Part shown: positions 25,898 through 35,248 of the stretch, piece after piece
How the letters are laid out: each line of letters starts with the position of its first letter
Position numbering within the stretch: the first letter of the stretch is position 1
Source of the DNA: Flavobacteriales bacterium
GTDB lineage: Bacteria > Bacteroidota > Bacteroidia > Flavobacteriales_D > Crocinitomicaceae
Assembly: GCA_947449575.1 (NCBI GenBank)
Contig: CANFRV010000004.1
Span: forward strand, 62,001-126,000
Length of the DNA stretch: 64,000 nucleotides
Direction of reading: 5' to 3'
The notes under the pieces: generated by a model
What the model was told of the DNA's origin: nothing
The model's input: the letters and a program-made list of their open reading frames with translations, nothing else
Database searches by the model: none
Position numbers and translations under genes: made by a program

Positions 25898-27940
25898 ATG
25901 AGTAATATACAAAATCCGTTATTAGAAGCTTTCGATTTAGCTCCTTTTTCTAAAATAAAAAATGAAGATTTCTTACCAGCCTTTCGCTTTTTAATTGAGC
26001 AAACAAAGTTAGAAATTAATGAAATTACATCAAACACTGAGCTTCCTTCTTTCACTAACACAATTGAAGCTTTAGAATATTCAGGTGAACAATTAGATCG
26101 AGTATCAAGTATCTTTTTTAATTTAAATTCTGCCGAAACCAATGCTGAAATTCAAAAAATAGCCCAAGAAGTTTCTCCAATGCTCTCTGAATTTGGAAAT
26201 GACATCACCTTGAATATCGATTTATTTCAAAGAATTAAAATTGTCTATGATCAAAAGGATTCTTTAATCTTGACAACTGAGCAAATGACACTGCTAGATA
26301 AAACATATAAAAGTTTTTCTCGAAATGGAGCTAATTTGTTGGATGAAAAAAAAGAGATTCTTCGGGAAATAGATAAGGAACTTTCAACTTTAAAATTAAA
26401 ATTTGGGGAAAATGTGTTGGCTGAAACCAATGCCTATGAGATGCATATTACTGATGAAGATGATTTAAAAGGGCTACCAGAAGGGGAAAAAGATGCGGCT
26501 GCACAAATTGCAAAATCAAAAGGAAAAGATGGTTGGATTATCACTTTAGCGTATCCAAGTTATATCCCATTTATGAAATATGCAGATAATCGAGATTTGC
26601 GCAAAAAACTTGCTTTAGCAGCAGGTGCTCAATGTTTTAAAAATAATGAATTCAACAACGAAGAAATCGTTTTAAAAATTACAAAAAGACGTTTTGAAAG
26701 AGCTAAATTACTAGGATATAAAACACATTCACATTTTGTCCTAGAAGAACGAATGGCTGCTACGCCAGAAAAAGTTATTGCTTTTTTAAATGATTTATTG
26801 GATAAAGCAAAACCTTTCGCACAAAAAGAATTTGATCAATTAGAGGATTTTGCAAAAGATTTAGATGGTATTGACCATTTAGAAAAATGGGATTCAGCTT
26901 ATTATTCTGAGAAACTTAAAAATAAACTTTTTAATCTCGATGATGAAAAATTAAAACCCTACTTTCAATTAGAAAATGTGATCGAAGGTGCTTTTATCGT
27001 TGCTAATAAACTTTTTGGTTTAACTTTCAAACAAGTTACTTCGATAGACACCTACCATCCTGATGTGAAAACATACGAAGTATACAATATGAATGAGCAG
27101 TTGATTTCTATTTTTTATGCTGATTTTCATCCAAGAGAAGGTAAGCGAAATGGAGCGTGGATGACATCATTCAAAGGACAAAAATATCAAAATGAAAAAA
27201 ATGATAGACCACACATTTCTAATGTTTGTAATTTCACAAAGCCTACCAATTCAAAACCTTCACTTTTAACTTTCGGAGAAGTAACTACCCTATTCCACGA
27301 ATTTGGTCACGGTTTACATGGAATGCTAGCGAATACTATTTACCCAAGTCTTTCTGGAACCAGTGTTTATTGGGATTTTGTAGAACTTCCTAGTCAAGTT
27401 TTCGAAAATTGGTGCTACGAAAAGGAATGTTTAGATCTGTTTGCAAAACATTATGAAACAGGCGCTACTATTCCGATGGAATATGTTCAAAAAATAAAAG
27501 AATCTGCTAGTTTTCTAGAAGGAATGGCGACAGTGAGACAAATTAGTTTAGGTCTTCTAGATATGTCTTGGCATGGATCTGACCCAAGTGCAATAGTGAA
27601 TGTGAAAAATCATGAAATTGAGGCTTTAGAAAAAACAAAATTGTTTCCAGACGTTTATGAAAACTGCACCAGTGTTTCTTTTTCTCACATATTCCCAGGA
27701 GGTTACTCGTCAGGATATTACAGCTATAAATGGGCAGAAGTTTTAGATGCTGATGCATTCGAATATTTTAAAGAAAATGGTATTTTCAACCCAACCATTG
27801 GGGCCTCATTTGTAGAAAATATTTTAAGTAAAGGAGGAACGGAACATCCGATGATTTTATACAAGCGATTTAGAGGGCAAGAACCGAAACCAGAAGCACT
27901 TTTAAAGCGAGCAGGCTTAGTGTCTTCTGAGAAAAACTAA
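25898..27940 (+). CDS. M3-family oligopeptidase / peptidyl-dipeptidase (Dcp-like)
   Basis: A zinc metallopeptidase of 680 aa without a signal peptide, so cytosolic. It begins MSNIQNPLLEAFDLAPFSKI, the usual Dcp/OpdA-type start. The helical N-terminal domain is followed by the zinc motif TTLFHEFGHGLHGML (His467, Glu468, His471) and, about 25 residues later, VELPSQVFENW providing the third ligand. FSHIFPGGYSSGYYSY near residue 600 is the conserved substrate-recognition loop. It cleaves short peptides and probably recycles peptides imported or made by the other proteases in the region. Dcp and oligopeptidase A cannot be separated with certainty. Confidence 0.94.
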   Translation: MSNIQNPLLEAFDLAPFSKIKNEDFLPAFRFLIEQTKLEINEITSNTELPSFTNTIEALEYSGEQLDRVSSIFFNLNSAETNAEIQKIAQEVSPMLSEFGNDITLNIDLFQRIKIVYDQKDSLILTTEQMTLLDKTYKSFSRNGANLLDEKKEILREIDKELSTLKLKFGENVLAETNAYEMHITDEDDLKGLPEGEKDAAAQIAKSKGKDGWIITLAYPSYIPFMKYADNRDLRKKLALAAGAQCFKNNEFNNEEIVLKITKRRFERAKLLGYKTHSHFVLEERMAATPEKVIAFLNDLLDKAKPFAQKEFDQLEDFAKDLDGIDHLEKWDSAYYSEKLKNKLFNLDDEKLKPYFQLENVIEGAFIVANKLFGLTFKQVTSIDTYHPDVKTYEVYNMNEQLISIFYADFHPREGKRNGAWMTSFKGQKYQNEKNDRPHISNVCNFTKPTNSKPSLLTFGEVTTLFHEFGHGLHGMLANTIYPSLSGTSVYWDFVELPSQVFENWCYEKECLDLFAKHYETGATIPMEYVQKIKESASFLEGMATVRQISLGLLDMSWHGSDPSAIVNVKNHEIEALEKTKLFPDVYENCTSVSFSHIFPGGYSSGYYSYKWAEVLDADAFEYFKENGIFNPTIGASFVENILSKGGTEHPMILYKRFRGQEPKPEALLKRAGLVSSEKN

Positions 27941-27992
27941 TTTAGGCACTCACTTATAATTTACTTACGGAATTTCGATTTTTAGTAATTCA

Positions 27993-28100
27993 ATGAGAGT
28001 AATGAAAAAATTAAAAGCTTGTAAAATATCTTTATTCAACTTGCTTTTAGTATTTTTGATGACAGTTTTAAGTAAAAATTGCAGAATCTATAAAATTTAG
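27993..28100 (+). CDS. Possible 35-residue membrane peptide
   Basis: A short frame in the 183-base gap between the M3 peptidase gene and the next gene. It would encode a basic N-terminus (MRVMKKLKACK) and a hydrophobic stretch (LFNLLLVFLMTVL), then SKNC and a basic tail. It resembles an isolated signal peptide or a small membrane peptide. There is no promoter box or homology evidence; it could be chance. Confidence 0.2.
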   Translation: MRVMKKLKACKISLFNLLLVFLMTVLSKNCRIYKI

Positions 28101-28123
28101 TACTTATTAGAAAAAATAGAAAA

Positions 28124-28831
28124 ATGAAAAAAAATATTTCTTTGACTTTAATATTATCTTTCTTTTCTCTTGTTGCTTTTTCTCAGAGGGAAAAAATTAA
28201 CAACGAGGATGAAAATACAGAAATTGATTCCGTTTTTGGAAATTTCCTGTTAGTTAATTCTGCTGATTCTTCCAAATCATTTAAACTTAGAGACAATAGT
28301 TCTTATACTTTAACCTATGTTGAACATCCTAAAGATGGTATCACAAGAGAAAGTACTTATTTTGTAAATGGAAACATCCGTGATTTATATGATACAAAGT
28401 TAGATTTTGATGTACTAAATGAATCCATCGAACAAAACCTGTATAATGAATCAACAATTAACACAACGGTAGATTACTCAAGTTACTATTATTCCGCACT
28501 AGAACAACCGAGATCTATTAACATTAAAGATCTTCAGTACGTTAATTATTCCTCACCGCTAAGAAGCGGTATTCATAATGTTGGTGTCGGCGCTATGATA
28601 GTTTCATCTACTATTGTTATTGCACTTGCCCCTCTTTTAAACATTAAATTTAAAGGGGGTATGTCAATCAATGAAGCTGGATATTTTAATATGACAAAAG
28701 TTGGATTAATTGGTTTTGCTGCAGGATTTCCAATTGCTTATTTTAGTAAAATAAAGCGATATCGTGTAACTGATAAAAAGATTTTAAATGATAAGGACTT
28801 TTGGTATTTAGCAAAAGAAAGAGGATACTAA
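28124..28831 (+). CDS. Exported hypothetical membrane-associated protein
   Basis: A 235-aa protein with a signal peptide (SLTLILSFFSLVAFSQ) and an acidic linker. A polar domain of about 110 residues follows, including SYTLTYVEHPKDGIT, then two hydrophobic segments (about 150-175 and 190-215: VGVGAMIVSSTIVIALAPLL and KVGLIGFAAGFPIAYF). The C-terminus KDFWYLAKERGY is polar. I do not recognise the family. It precedes ribBA by 48 bases but the functions look unrelated. Confidence 0.72.
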   Translation: MKKNISLTLILSFFSLVAFSQREKINNEDENTEIDSVFGNFLLVNSADSSKSFKLRDNSSYTLTYVEHPKDGITRESTYFVNGNIRDLYDTKLDFDVLNESIEQNLYNESTINTTVDYSSYYYSALEQPRSINIKDLQYVNYSSPLRSGIHNVGVGAMIVSSTIVIALAPLLNIKFKGGMSINEAGYFNMTKVGLIGFAAGFPIAYFSKIKRYRVTDKKILNDKDFWYLAKERGY

Positions 28832-28879
28832 TTTTTTATTTTTTTTACAAACACCAACTTAAGATTTACACAAGGCAGA

Positions 28880-30094
28880 ATGAAGTTTACTTTAAACACT
28901 ATTGAAGAAGGAATTGAAGAGATTAAAAATGGGCGTGTAATCATCGTTGTTGATGATGAAGACAGAGAAAATGAAGGTGATTTTTTAACAGCAGCTAGAA
29001 ATGTTACTCCCGAAATAATAAACTTTATGGCTACCCATGGCCGTGGATTAATTTGCGCGCCATTATTAGAAGATAAATGTGATGAATTAGGCTTGGACTT
29101 GATGGTGAAATCAAATTCTGCTGCCTATGAAACTCCTTTTACCATTTCCGTTGACCTGAATGGACATGGCTGCACCACAGGAATTTCAGCAAGTGATAGA
29201 TCAAAAACCATACAAGCACTAATCGATCCTACGATTCATCCTTCTGAATTAGGGAAACCTGGTCATATTTTCCCTTTACGTGCTAAAAAAGAAGGGGTTT
29301 TGCGAAGAGCAGGGCACACAGAAGCTGCAGTTGACTTATCACGATTGGCCGGTTTTGAGCCAGCAGGTGTTATTGTAGAAATTCTAAATGAAGATGGTAC
29401 GATGGCTCGTCTTCCTCAATTAGTGAAAATTGCAAAAAAATTCAATCTAAAAATCATTTCGATTGAGGACTTAATTGAATACCGAATAAAAACAGAATCA
29501 CTCATTGAACGAATTGTTGATGTAAAAATGCCTACTAAATGGGGTGATTTCCAATTACATGCCTATAAAGAAATTAATTCTGGAAAAGAACATCTAGCAC
29601 TTGTAAAAGGCACTTGGAATAAGGATGAAAACATTCTTGTTCGTGTACATTCATCTTGTATCACTGGAGATATTTTTGGATCATGTCGTTGTGATTGTGG
29701 TCCTCAATTACATGCTGCCATGCAAACTATTGAAAAAGAAGGAAAAGGCGTAATTGTATATATGAATCAAGAAGGGCGTGGGATTGGTTTAGTTAATAAA
29801 TTAAAAGCCTATAAACTTCAAGAAGATGGCTTTGATACGGTAGAAGCAAATCTAATGCTTGGTTTTAATGCGGATGAAAGAGATTACGGAATTGGTGCTC
29901 AAATTATTCGTGATTTAGGTATTTCTAAAATGAAACTAATGACCAATAATCCAACAAAAAGAACGGGATTAGTAGGTTATGGACTTGAAATCGTTGAAAA
30001 TATTTCGTTGGAGATTGAAAGCAATGAGCATAATGAAGAGTATTTAATCACCAAACGTGATAAAATGGGTCATTCTATTAAAATGAAAAAATAA
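28880..30094 (+). CDS. ribBA: Bifunctional riboflavin-biosynthesis protein RibBA
   Basis: A 404-aa fusion of two enzymes that start flavin synthesis. Residues 1-205 are 3,4-dihydroxy-2-butanone-4-phosphate synthase, with [26 protein letters not shown] and [11 protein letters not shown]. Residues about 210-400 are GTP cyclohydrolase II, with [13 protein letters not shown] followed by CRCDCGPQ (the three zinc cysteines) and [11 protein letters not shown]. Both active sites look intact. No FMN riboswitch fits in the 48-base upstream gap. The stop overlaps the lolD start (TAATG). Confidence 0.97.
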   Translation: MKFTLNTIEEGIEEIKNGRVIIVVDDEDRENEGDFLTAARNVTPEIINFMATHGRGLICAPLLEDKCDELGLDLMVKSNSAAYETPFTISVDLNGHGCTTGISASDRSKTIQALIDPTIHPSELGKPGHIFPLRAKKEGVLRRAGHTEAAVDLSRLAGFEPAGVIVEILNEDGTMARLPQLVKIAKKFNLKIISIEDLIEYRIKTESLIERIVDVKMPTKWGDFQLHAYKEINSGKEHLALVKGTWNKDENILVRVHSSCITGDIFGSCRCDCGPQLHAAMQTIEKEGKGVIVYMNQEGRGIGLVNKLKAYKLQEDGFDTVEANLMLGFNADERDYGIGAQIIRDLGISKMKLMTNNPTKRTGLVGYGLEIVENISLEIESNEHNEEYLITKRDKMGHSIKMKK

Positions 30095-30750
30095 TGCTCA
30101 AAGCGACAGATTTAACAAAGTCATATGGCTCCTTACAAATTTTAAAAGGAATCGATCTTTATGCAGAACAAGGTGAAATCGTTTCTATCGTTGGTTCTTC
30201 TGGCGCAGGGAAAACAACTCTTCTGCAATTACTTGGAACTTTAGAAAAACCAGATACAGGTATAATTACCCTAGATGATATCAACCCATTTTCATTATCT
30301 GCTAGAAAACTTTCAGAATTTAGAAATACACAAATCGGTTTTATTTTTCAATTTCATCAACTACTACCTGAATTTTCGGCAATTGAAAACACGTGTCTTC
30401 CTGCTCTAATTAAAGGCCTTTCGCTCACCGACGCAAAGAAAGAAGCTGCTAAATTATTAGATATGTTAGGCTTAACTTCTAGATTGAATCACAAACCAAG
30501 TGAATTGTCTGGTGGTGAGCAACAAAGAGTTGCAGTAGCTCGTTCATTAATAAACAGACCAAAAGTTATATTTGCTGACGAACCTTCGGGGAATTTAGAT
30601 TCAGCTAATTCTCAAGAATTACATTCATTATTTTTCGATTTGAGAGATCAATTTAATCAAACATTTGTAATAATTACTCACAACGAAAATTTGGCAAATA
30701 TGGCCGATAAGAAATTAGTAATGATGGATGGAAAATTAACTAATTATTAA
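30094..30750 (+). CDS. lolD: ABC transporter ATPase, LolD type
   Basis: A 218-aa stand-alone ATPase of the LolD/MacB/FtsE group. Walker A is GSSGAGKTT (about residues 34-42), the signature [16 protein letters not shown], Walker [12 protein letters not shown], and the switch His ITHNE. The LolD-like Q-loop [17 protein letters not shown] is the best family clue. The usual LolD role is extracting lipoproteins from the inner membrane with LolC/E; no permease gene is nearby. It is translationally coupled to ribBA. Confidence 0.88.
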   Translation: MLKATDLTKSYGSLQILKGIDLYAEQGEIVSIVGSSGAGKTTLLQLLGTLEKPDTGIITLDDINPFSLSARKLSEFRNTQIGFIFQFHQLLPEFSAIENTCLPALIKGLSLTDAKKEAAKLLDMLGLTSRLNHKPSELSGGEQQRVAVARSLINRPKVIFADEPSGNLDSANSQELHSLFFDLRDQFNQTFVIITHNENLANMADKKLVMMDGKLTNY

Positions 30751-30857
30751 TACAAGTTTTCTTATTTTCTAGGTTATCCACCTTTTTCTTAATAAGTATG
30801 TGGAAATCTTGTTTTTGTATTTCGATTTTGCAAGTATAAAATCACGACTTTCGTTAT

Positions 30858-32093
30858 ATGTTAAACAAAATATTTATTGGAATGTTTCTTATTGCCATGT
30901 TCATGGGACTTGGTAAACTTATATTTTGGCATGATTTAAATATTTTTGATCAATTGGTCAAATCACTTTTTACGGCTGCAGAAACTGGTTTTACGCTGTC
31001 ACTCGGTCTTGTGGGTGTACTCTGTCTTTGGATGGGAATTATGAAGGTAGGTGAAGAAGGTGGGGCAATTAAACACATGACAAAAATTGTTTCACCTTTA
31101 TTTTCAAAAATTTTCCCTGAAGTTCCAAAAGAACATCCGGCAATTGGCTCCATGATGTTGAATATTTCTGCCAATATGCTAGGACTAGATAATGCAGCAA
31201 CCCCTGCAGGATTAAAGGCAATGAAGGAACTTCAAACGTTAAATCCAAATCCAGACGTTGCTACCAATGCTCAGATTATGTTCATGGTTTTAAATGCATC
31301 TGGTTTAACTATTATCCCTGTCAGTATTTTAGCATTTAGAGCCACTGCAGGGTCATCATCGCCTGCTGAAGTTTTCTTACCTATCCTAATTTCAACATTC
31401 TTTGCAACGCTTGCGGCGCTAATCTACGTCGGAATTAAACAAAAAATCAATCTACTAAACAAAGTTATTGTGCTATATGTAGGAACGTTAACGGTTTTGA
31501 TTTGTGCTTTAATGTTTTATCTGAGTAGTCATCCTGAAATGGTTCAACCTATCTCATTAGTAGGAAGTAACTTGATTTTATTTTCCTTTATCGGTGTCTT
31601 TTTTATCTTAGCTATTCGTTCAAAAGTAAATGTTTTCGAGTCATTTATTGAGGGAGCAAAAGGAGGTTTTGAAGTGGCATTAAATATAATTCCCTATTTG
31701 GTTGCAATGCTTGCTGCGATAGCTGTTTTTAGAACGTGTGGAGCAATGGAGCTACTTCTAAAAGGTATTAAGTTTTCTTTAGAATATCTTGGAATGGTTC
31801 ATACCGAATTTATCGATGCGTTACCTGTAGCCTTTATGAAACCATTTTCAGGAAGTGGAGCTAGAGCTTTAATGGTTGATACGTTTACATCTAATGGAGT
31901 TGATTCTTTTGTAGCTAAACTTGCCGCTACATTTCAAGGAAGTACAGAAACCACTTTTTATGTTCTAGCCGTTTATTTTGGTTCAATAAGAGTCAAAAAT
32001 ACGCGTTACGCAGCAATGGGAGGAATCATTGCTGATATAATTGGGGCTTCGACTGCAATTATTGTCGCATACCTATTCTACAAAATAAAATGA
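30858..32093 (+). CDS. SpmA-SpmB fusion, nucleoside-recognition (Gate) membrane protein
   Basis: A 411-aa polytopic protein in which the two halves match spore-maturation proteins A and B of Firmicutes. The first (about 1-195) contains SLGLVGVLCLWMGIMKVGEE and MLGLDNAATPAGLKAMKEL. The second (about 235-411) contains FIEGAKGGFEVALNIIPYLVAMLAA and the substrate-site-like FMKPFSGSGARAL and GSTETTFYV. Gate-domain proteins are putative transporters; no substrate is known. This organism is not a spore former, so the name is historical. The stop overlaps the start of the next gene (ATGA), coupling the two. Confidence 0.9.
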   Translation: MLNKIFIGMFLIAMFMGLGKLIFWHDLNIFDQLVKSLFTAAETGFTLSLGLVGVLCLWMGIMKVGEEGGAIKHMTKIVSPLFSKIFPEVPKEHPAIGSMMLNISANMLGLDNAATPAGLKAMKELQTLNPNPDVATNAQIMFMVLNASGLTIIPVSILAFRATAGSSSPAEVFLPILISTFFATLAALIYVGIKQKINLLNKVIVLYVGTLTVLICALMFYLSSHPEMVQPISLVGSNLILFSFIGVFFILAIRSKVNVFESFIEGAKGGFEVALNIIPYLVAMLAAIAVFRTCGAMELLLKGIKFSLEYLGMVHTEFIDALPVAFMKPFSGSGARALMVDTFTSNGVDSFVAKLAATFQGSTETTFYVLAVYFGSIRVKNTRYAAMGGIIADIIGASTAIIVAYLFYKIK

Positions 32094-32584
32094 GTTGGTT
32101 TAATAAAAATAAGAAAATTGGGACAGTTCCAAAAGCTGAAAAGGCGAGAATAATTACCCCTGTACCAATTAAACCTCTTGATTACCCGACTCGAATAATC
32201 TTAGCTTGGTCCGAATCCATTGGAGGAAATATTCAAATTTCGAAATGGCTGAATGAAAATGGTTATCCTGAATTAGTAATTGCTGCTTCTGCTATCTATT
32301 TAAAAAACAACGCTAGATCTTGGTTGGTAGAAAATGGTTACGCACACTTAATGGCGATGATACATGCTGCAGAAGGAGATGAAAAAGCGCAAAACTGGCT
32401 CAAGAAACATAAATTCACCTTGCTTTATCATATGGCGATGGCCATCGAAAATGAAAATTCTAGTTGGATTTGGTTGAAACAAAACTCAACTCCAGATATT
32501 TTTATTCTGACCACTAAAATTAAAATAGTTAAAGATAAAATTGAAGAAAATCATAATGATATTCATTCATTCGGTGTTGATTAA
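32090..32584 (+). CDS. WL-repeat hypothetical protein coupled to SpmAB fusion
   Basis: A 164-aa soluble protein that I cannot assign to a family. After a basic, proline-rich N-terminus (about 40 residues) it shows four imperfect helical repeats of about 33 residues. Each is marked by W-L-x3-[GK]: ISKWLNENGYPELVIAA, ARSWLVENGYAHLMAMIHAA, AQNWLKKHKFTLLYHMAMAI and SWIWLKQNSTPD. Such repeats often form a curved alpha-solenoid for protein binding. The start codon overlaps the SpmAB stop, so the two are made together and may interact. Confidence 0.78.
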   Translation: MSWFNKNKKIGTVPKAEKARIITPVPIKPLDYPTRIILAWSESIGGNIQISKWLNENGYPELVIAASAIYLKNNARSWLVENGYAHLMAMIHAAEGDEKAQNWLKKHKFTLLYHMAMAIENENSSWIWLKQNSTPDIFILTTKIKIVKDKIEENHNDIHSFGVD

Positions 32585-32597
32585 TGAAAAGCAGTGA

Positions 32598-33053
32598 TTA
32601 AAGTATTTTATACAATTCGCTGTCCTTCACTTGAATTAAAAAAGACTCATTTAACTTCTCAACAGTATTTATCAATGTATCGTATATTTTCCACTCCGAA
32701 TAAACACCTAATTCAGAAAAAGGAATAATTTTCTTTTCTGAATCTTTTTCAACAATTAACTTCAATCGATCAAAAAAATCAATATTAAATTTCTGACCAA
32801 TTTCCTTCATTAATTTCACCGAACTATCTATTGAACATCCTGAAGCAGCCTCCTGTTTTTCATCGACAGCAAAAATAATAAAATGATCTTTTATTACTAA
32901 TGTTTCAGCCTTTAAAGGAATACCATGCGCAGCCCACGAAGAGATAAACTGATTTAAAATCGTTGAAATTTCGGCTTGTTCATTCTCATTAATACATCTA
33001 TTCGATTGATAAACCCACAATCGAGCATCCTTTGGTAGTTCTTGAAAATACAT
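32598..33053 (-). CDS. Conserved Bacteroidota protein next to Fe-S genes
   Basis: A 151-aa cytosolic protein of a family conserved in Bacteroidota, often labelled 'ABC transporter ATPase'. That label is wrong: no Walker A, signature or Walker B motif is present. Recognisable boxes are FQELPKDARLWVYQSNR at the start, FISSWAAHGIPLKAE, IIFAVDE and ASGCSIDSSVKLMKEIGQ, with a conserved Cys near residue 75. Function unknown. It is the last gene of the Fe-S/MCE/amidase unit, 5 bases after the CCG-domain gene, and ends 13 bases from the convergent WL-repeat gene with no terminator between. Confidence 0.85.
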   Translation of the reverse strand: MYFQELPKDARLWVYQSNRCINENEQAEISTILNQFISSWAAHGIPLKAETLVIKDHFIIFAVDEKQEAASGCSIDSSVKLMKEIGQKFNIDFFDRLKLIVEKDSEKKIIPFSELGVYSEWKIYDTLINTVEKLNESFLIQVKDSELYKIL

Positions 33054-33058
33054 ATTTT

Positions 33059-33853
33059 CTATAAATCTGATGCCGAAGCGATTAATTCAGCGATATCTAG
33101 AACTTTCACATCTGCTTCTTTACCCGCTAATTTAACACCGTCTGTCATCATTGTATTGCAAAAAGGACACCCTGTTGCTATAATTTCAGCTGTAGTTTCT
33201 AAGGCTTCCTCTGTACGTTCTATGTTAATTTCTTTATTTCCCTTTTCTGCTTCTTTAAACATCTGTGCACCACCTGCTCCACAACAAAGTCCATTCGTTT
33301 TACAGCGTTTCATCTCAACTAACTCGGCATCTAATTTTTCAATTAAGGAACGAGGAGCTTCATACACATCATTCGCACGTCCTAAATAACATGGATCATG
33401 AAATGTTATTTTCTTCCCTTTGAATTGCGCTCCACCTTCCAATTTTAATTTCCCAGAATTAATCAATTCTTGAATTAGCTCAGTATGATGAAGCACTACA
33501 TAATTACCTCCTAATTCAGGATACTCATTCTTCAACGTATTAAAGCAATGAGGACATCCCGTTACGATCTTTTTAATTTCATACCCATCTAATACCTGAA
33601 TATTCATCATTGCTTGCATCTGAAAAAGAAACTCATTTCCTGCTCGCTTCGCTGGATCACCAGTACAACTTTCTTCAGCTCCTAATACGGCAAATTTGAC
33701 GTGACAATTTTGTAATATTTTTACGATTGCCTTTGTTATTTTTTTAGCTCTATCATCGAAACTTCCTGCACAGCCAACCCAAAACAATACATCTGGAACT
33801 TCACCTGATGACATCATTTCTGCCATTGTAGGCACTTTTAATAGATTACTCAT
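33059..33853 (-). CDS. CCG-domain Fe-S protein (heterodisulfide reductase HdrB/HdrD-like)
   Basis: A 264-aa soluble protein with two cysteine-rich CCG domains. The second is complete: HDPCYLGR, then RCKTNGLCCGAGGAQM, then ATGCPFCNTMM, the ligand set for the noncubane 4Fe-4S cluster in heterodisulfide-reductase-like proteins. The first is partial: WVGCAGSFD, AEESCTGDPAKR and TGCPHCFN, with no Cys-Cys pair. It sits directly after the membrane Fe-S protein, with which it probably forms an HdrDE-like complex moving electrons between the quinone pool and an unknown thiol or disulfide. This function is inferred from the family only. Confidence 0.88.
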   Translation of the reverse strand: MSNLLKVPTMAEMMSSGEVPDVLFWVGCAGSFDDRAKKITKAIVKILQNCHVKFAVLGAEESCTGDPAKRAGNEFLFQMQAMMNIQVLDGYEIKKIVTGCPHCFNTLKNEYPELGGNYVVLHHTELIQELINSGKLKLEGGAQFKGKKITFHDPCYLGRANDVYEAPRSLIEKLDAELVEMKRCKTNGLCCGAGGAQMFKEAEKGNKEINIERTEEALETTAEIIATGCPFCNTMMTDGVKLAGKEADVKVLDIAELIASASDL

Positions 33854-33903
33854 AATAGTATATTTTAAAATGTAGTAGGGATAAGAAATTCCTAACCCAA
33901 CAA

Positions 33904-35235
33904 TTATTGTTCATCAGCCCACTTTAACCTATCCGCTTGCGCAAATTGCCATGGTGCACCATTATTTTCGATTTTCGTAAACATTCCTGCTAATTCTGTT
34001 GGCATCTTTGAATCTTCCATCACTAAATTTCTTCTCAAATCGATAATAATAGACAAAGGATCAATATTGACTGGGCACGCCTCAACGCATGCGTTACATG
34101 AAGTACAGGCCCAAATTTCTTCCTCCGTTATATAATCAATCAATAAACTTTTCCCGTCCGAATATTCCTTCCCATGTTTTCTATAATTGTCTCCAACCTC
34201 TGTTAATCGATCTCTTGTATCCATAATTATCTTTCTGGGAGATAATAATTTACCTGTAATATTTGCAGGGCACGAAGAAGTACATCTCCCACATTCTGTG
34301 CACGAATAAGCATCTAGCAAATTCTTCCAAGTTAAATCACGTACATCTTTTGCACCAAAAGTAACAGGTTCAGTATTTTCTGCTGGAGCGGCATAAGGAT
34401 CTGCATTTGGATCCATCATTAACTTCACCTCGTTTGTAACAGACTCAAGATTTGTTAACCTTCCTTTTTTGTTTAAATTGGAATACCATGTATTAGGAAA
34501 CGCTAATAAAATATGTAAATGTTTTGAATAAGGTAAATAATTCAAAAATGCAAAAACCATTGATAAATGACCCCACCATCCTACTCTTTCCACTATATGT
34601 AAACTATGTTCAGACATTCCTCCAAAAAATAAAGGACCCAACCAACTGCTCACAGAAAGACCTAATGTTCCTTCTCCTAAGTTTGCAGCGTGCGATAATC
34701 CTTTAGAATAGAGAACCTCATCTGCACCATTCATCATGAAAATGAAACTTACTAAGATTAGTTCCATAATTAAAATCATATTGGCATCTTTTTTTGGCCA
34801 ACCTATCAATTCTTTCATGTTCAAGCGAGGAAGTTTTAATAAATTTCGTCGAGATAAAAAAGCAATTGTTGCAACGGTAGCTAAAACAGACAAAATCTCA
34901 ATAAAACTTACCATAAAAGTATAGAAACCTCCTAATGCAGGGCGGAAAATTCGATGTGAACTACTGATTCCATCAACAATAATTTCAATTAGCTCAATTT
35001 GCGTAATGACAAAAGCCGCGTATAACGCAAAGTGCAACATAGCAGGTATTGGACGAGCAAACATTTTCTTTTGACCTAAAGCAACTAAGGTCATTATTTT
35101 CCATCTTTCTGACTTGTTATCAGTCCGATCTAAATCTCTACCTAAAAGGATATTCTGTCTAATTTTTAATGCATTCCACGTGAAAAAACCAAAACCAAAA
35201 ATAGAAAGTAGTATGAAAATAATAGAAGATACCAT
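33904..35235 (-). CDS. Membrane Fe-S oxidoreductase (HdrE/NarI-like cytochrome b fused to 2x[4Fe-4S])
   Basis: A 443-aa protein. The N-terminal ~270 residues hold about six hydrophobic helices with several histidines suited to haem b binding (MLHFALYAAFV, and GWWGHLSMVF then YSKHLHILLAF). A ferredoxin-like domain follows at about 305-395 with two canonical clusters, CTECGRCTSSCPANI and CTSCNACVEACPVNI. The layout matches quinone-linked subunits such as HdrE/DsrM joined to the ferredoxin part of HdrD/DsrK; the CCG part is encoded by the next gene. Electron donor and acceptor are unknown. It follows the MlaD gene by 13 bases. Confidence 0.9.
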   Translation of the reverse strand: MVSSIIFILLSIFGFGFFTWNALKIRQNILLGRDLDRTDNKSERWKIMTLVALGQKKMFARPIPAMLHFALYAAFVITQIELIEIIVDGISSSHRIFRPALGGFYTFMVSFIEILSVLATVATIAFLSRRNLLKLPRLNMKELIGWPKKDANMILIMELILVSFIFMMNGADEVLYSKGLSHAANLGEGTLGLSVSSWLGPLFFGGMSEHSLHIVERVGWWGHLSMVFAFLNYLPYSKHLHILLAFPNTWYSNLNKKGRLTNLESVTNEVKLMMDPNADPYAAPAENTEPVTFGAKDVRDLTWKNLLDAYSCTECGRCTSSCPANITGKLLSPRKIIMDTRDRLTEVGDNYRKHGKEYSDGKSLLIDYITEEEIWACTSCNACVEACPVNIDPLSIIIDLRRNLVMEDSKMPTELAGMFTKIENNGAPWQFAQADRLKWADEQ

Positions 35236-35248
35236 AGCAATCAGTTAT

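Noticed and set aside
28832-28879. FMN riboswitch before ribBA
   Set aside because: The 48-base gap is too short for the FMN aptamer and shows none of its conserved blocks.
30858-32093. Evidence for sporulation (spore maturation proteins)
   Set aside because: SpmA/SpmB homologues are widespread in non-spore-forming bacteria; nothing else here suggests sporulation.
35177-35182. CACGTG core, possible parS
   Set aside because: Flanks match only about half of the parS consensus TGTTTCACGTGAAACA and the site is inside a coding region, not near parAB.
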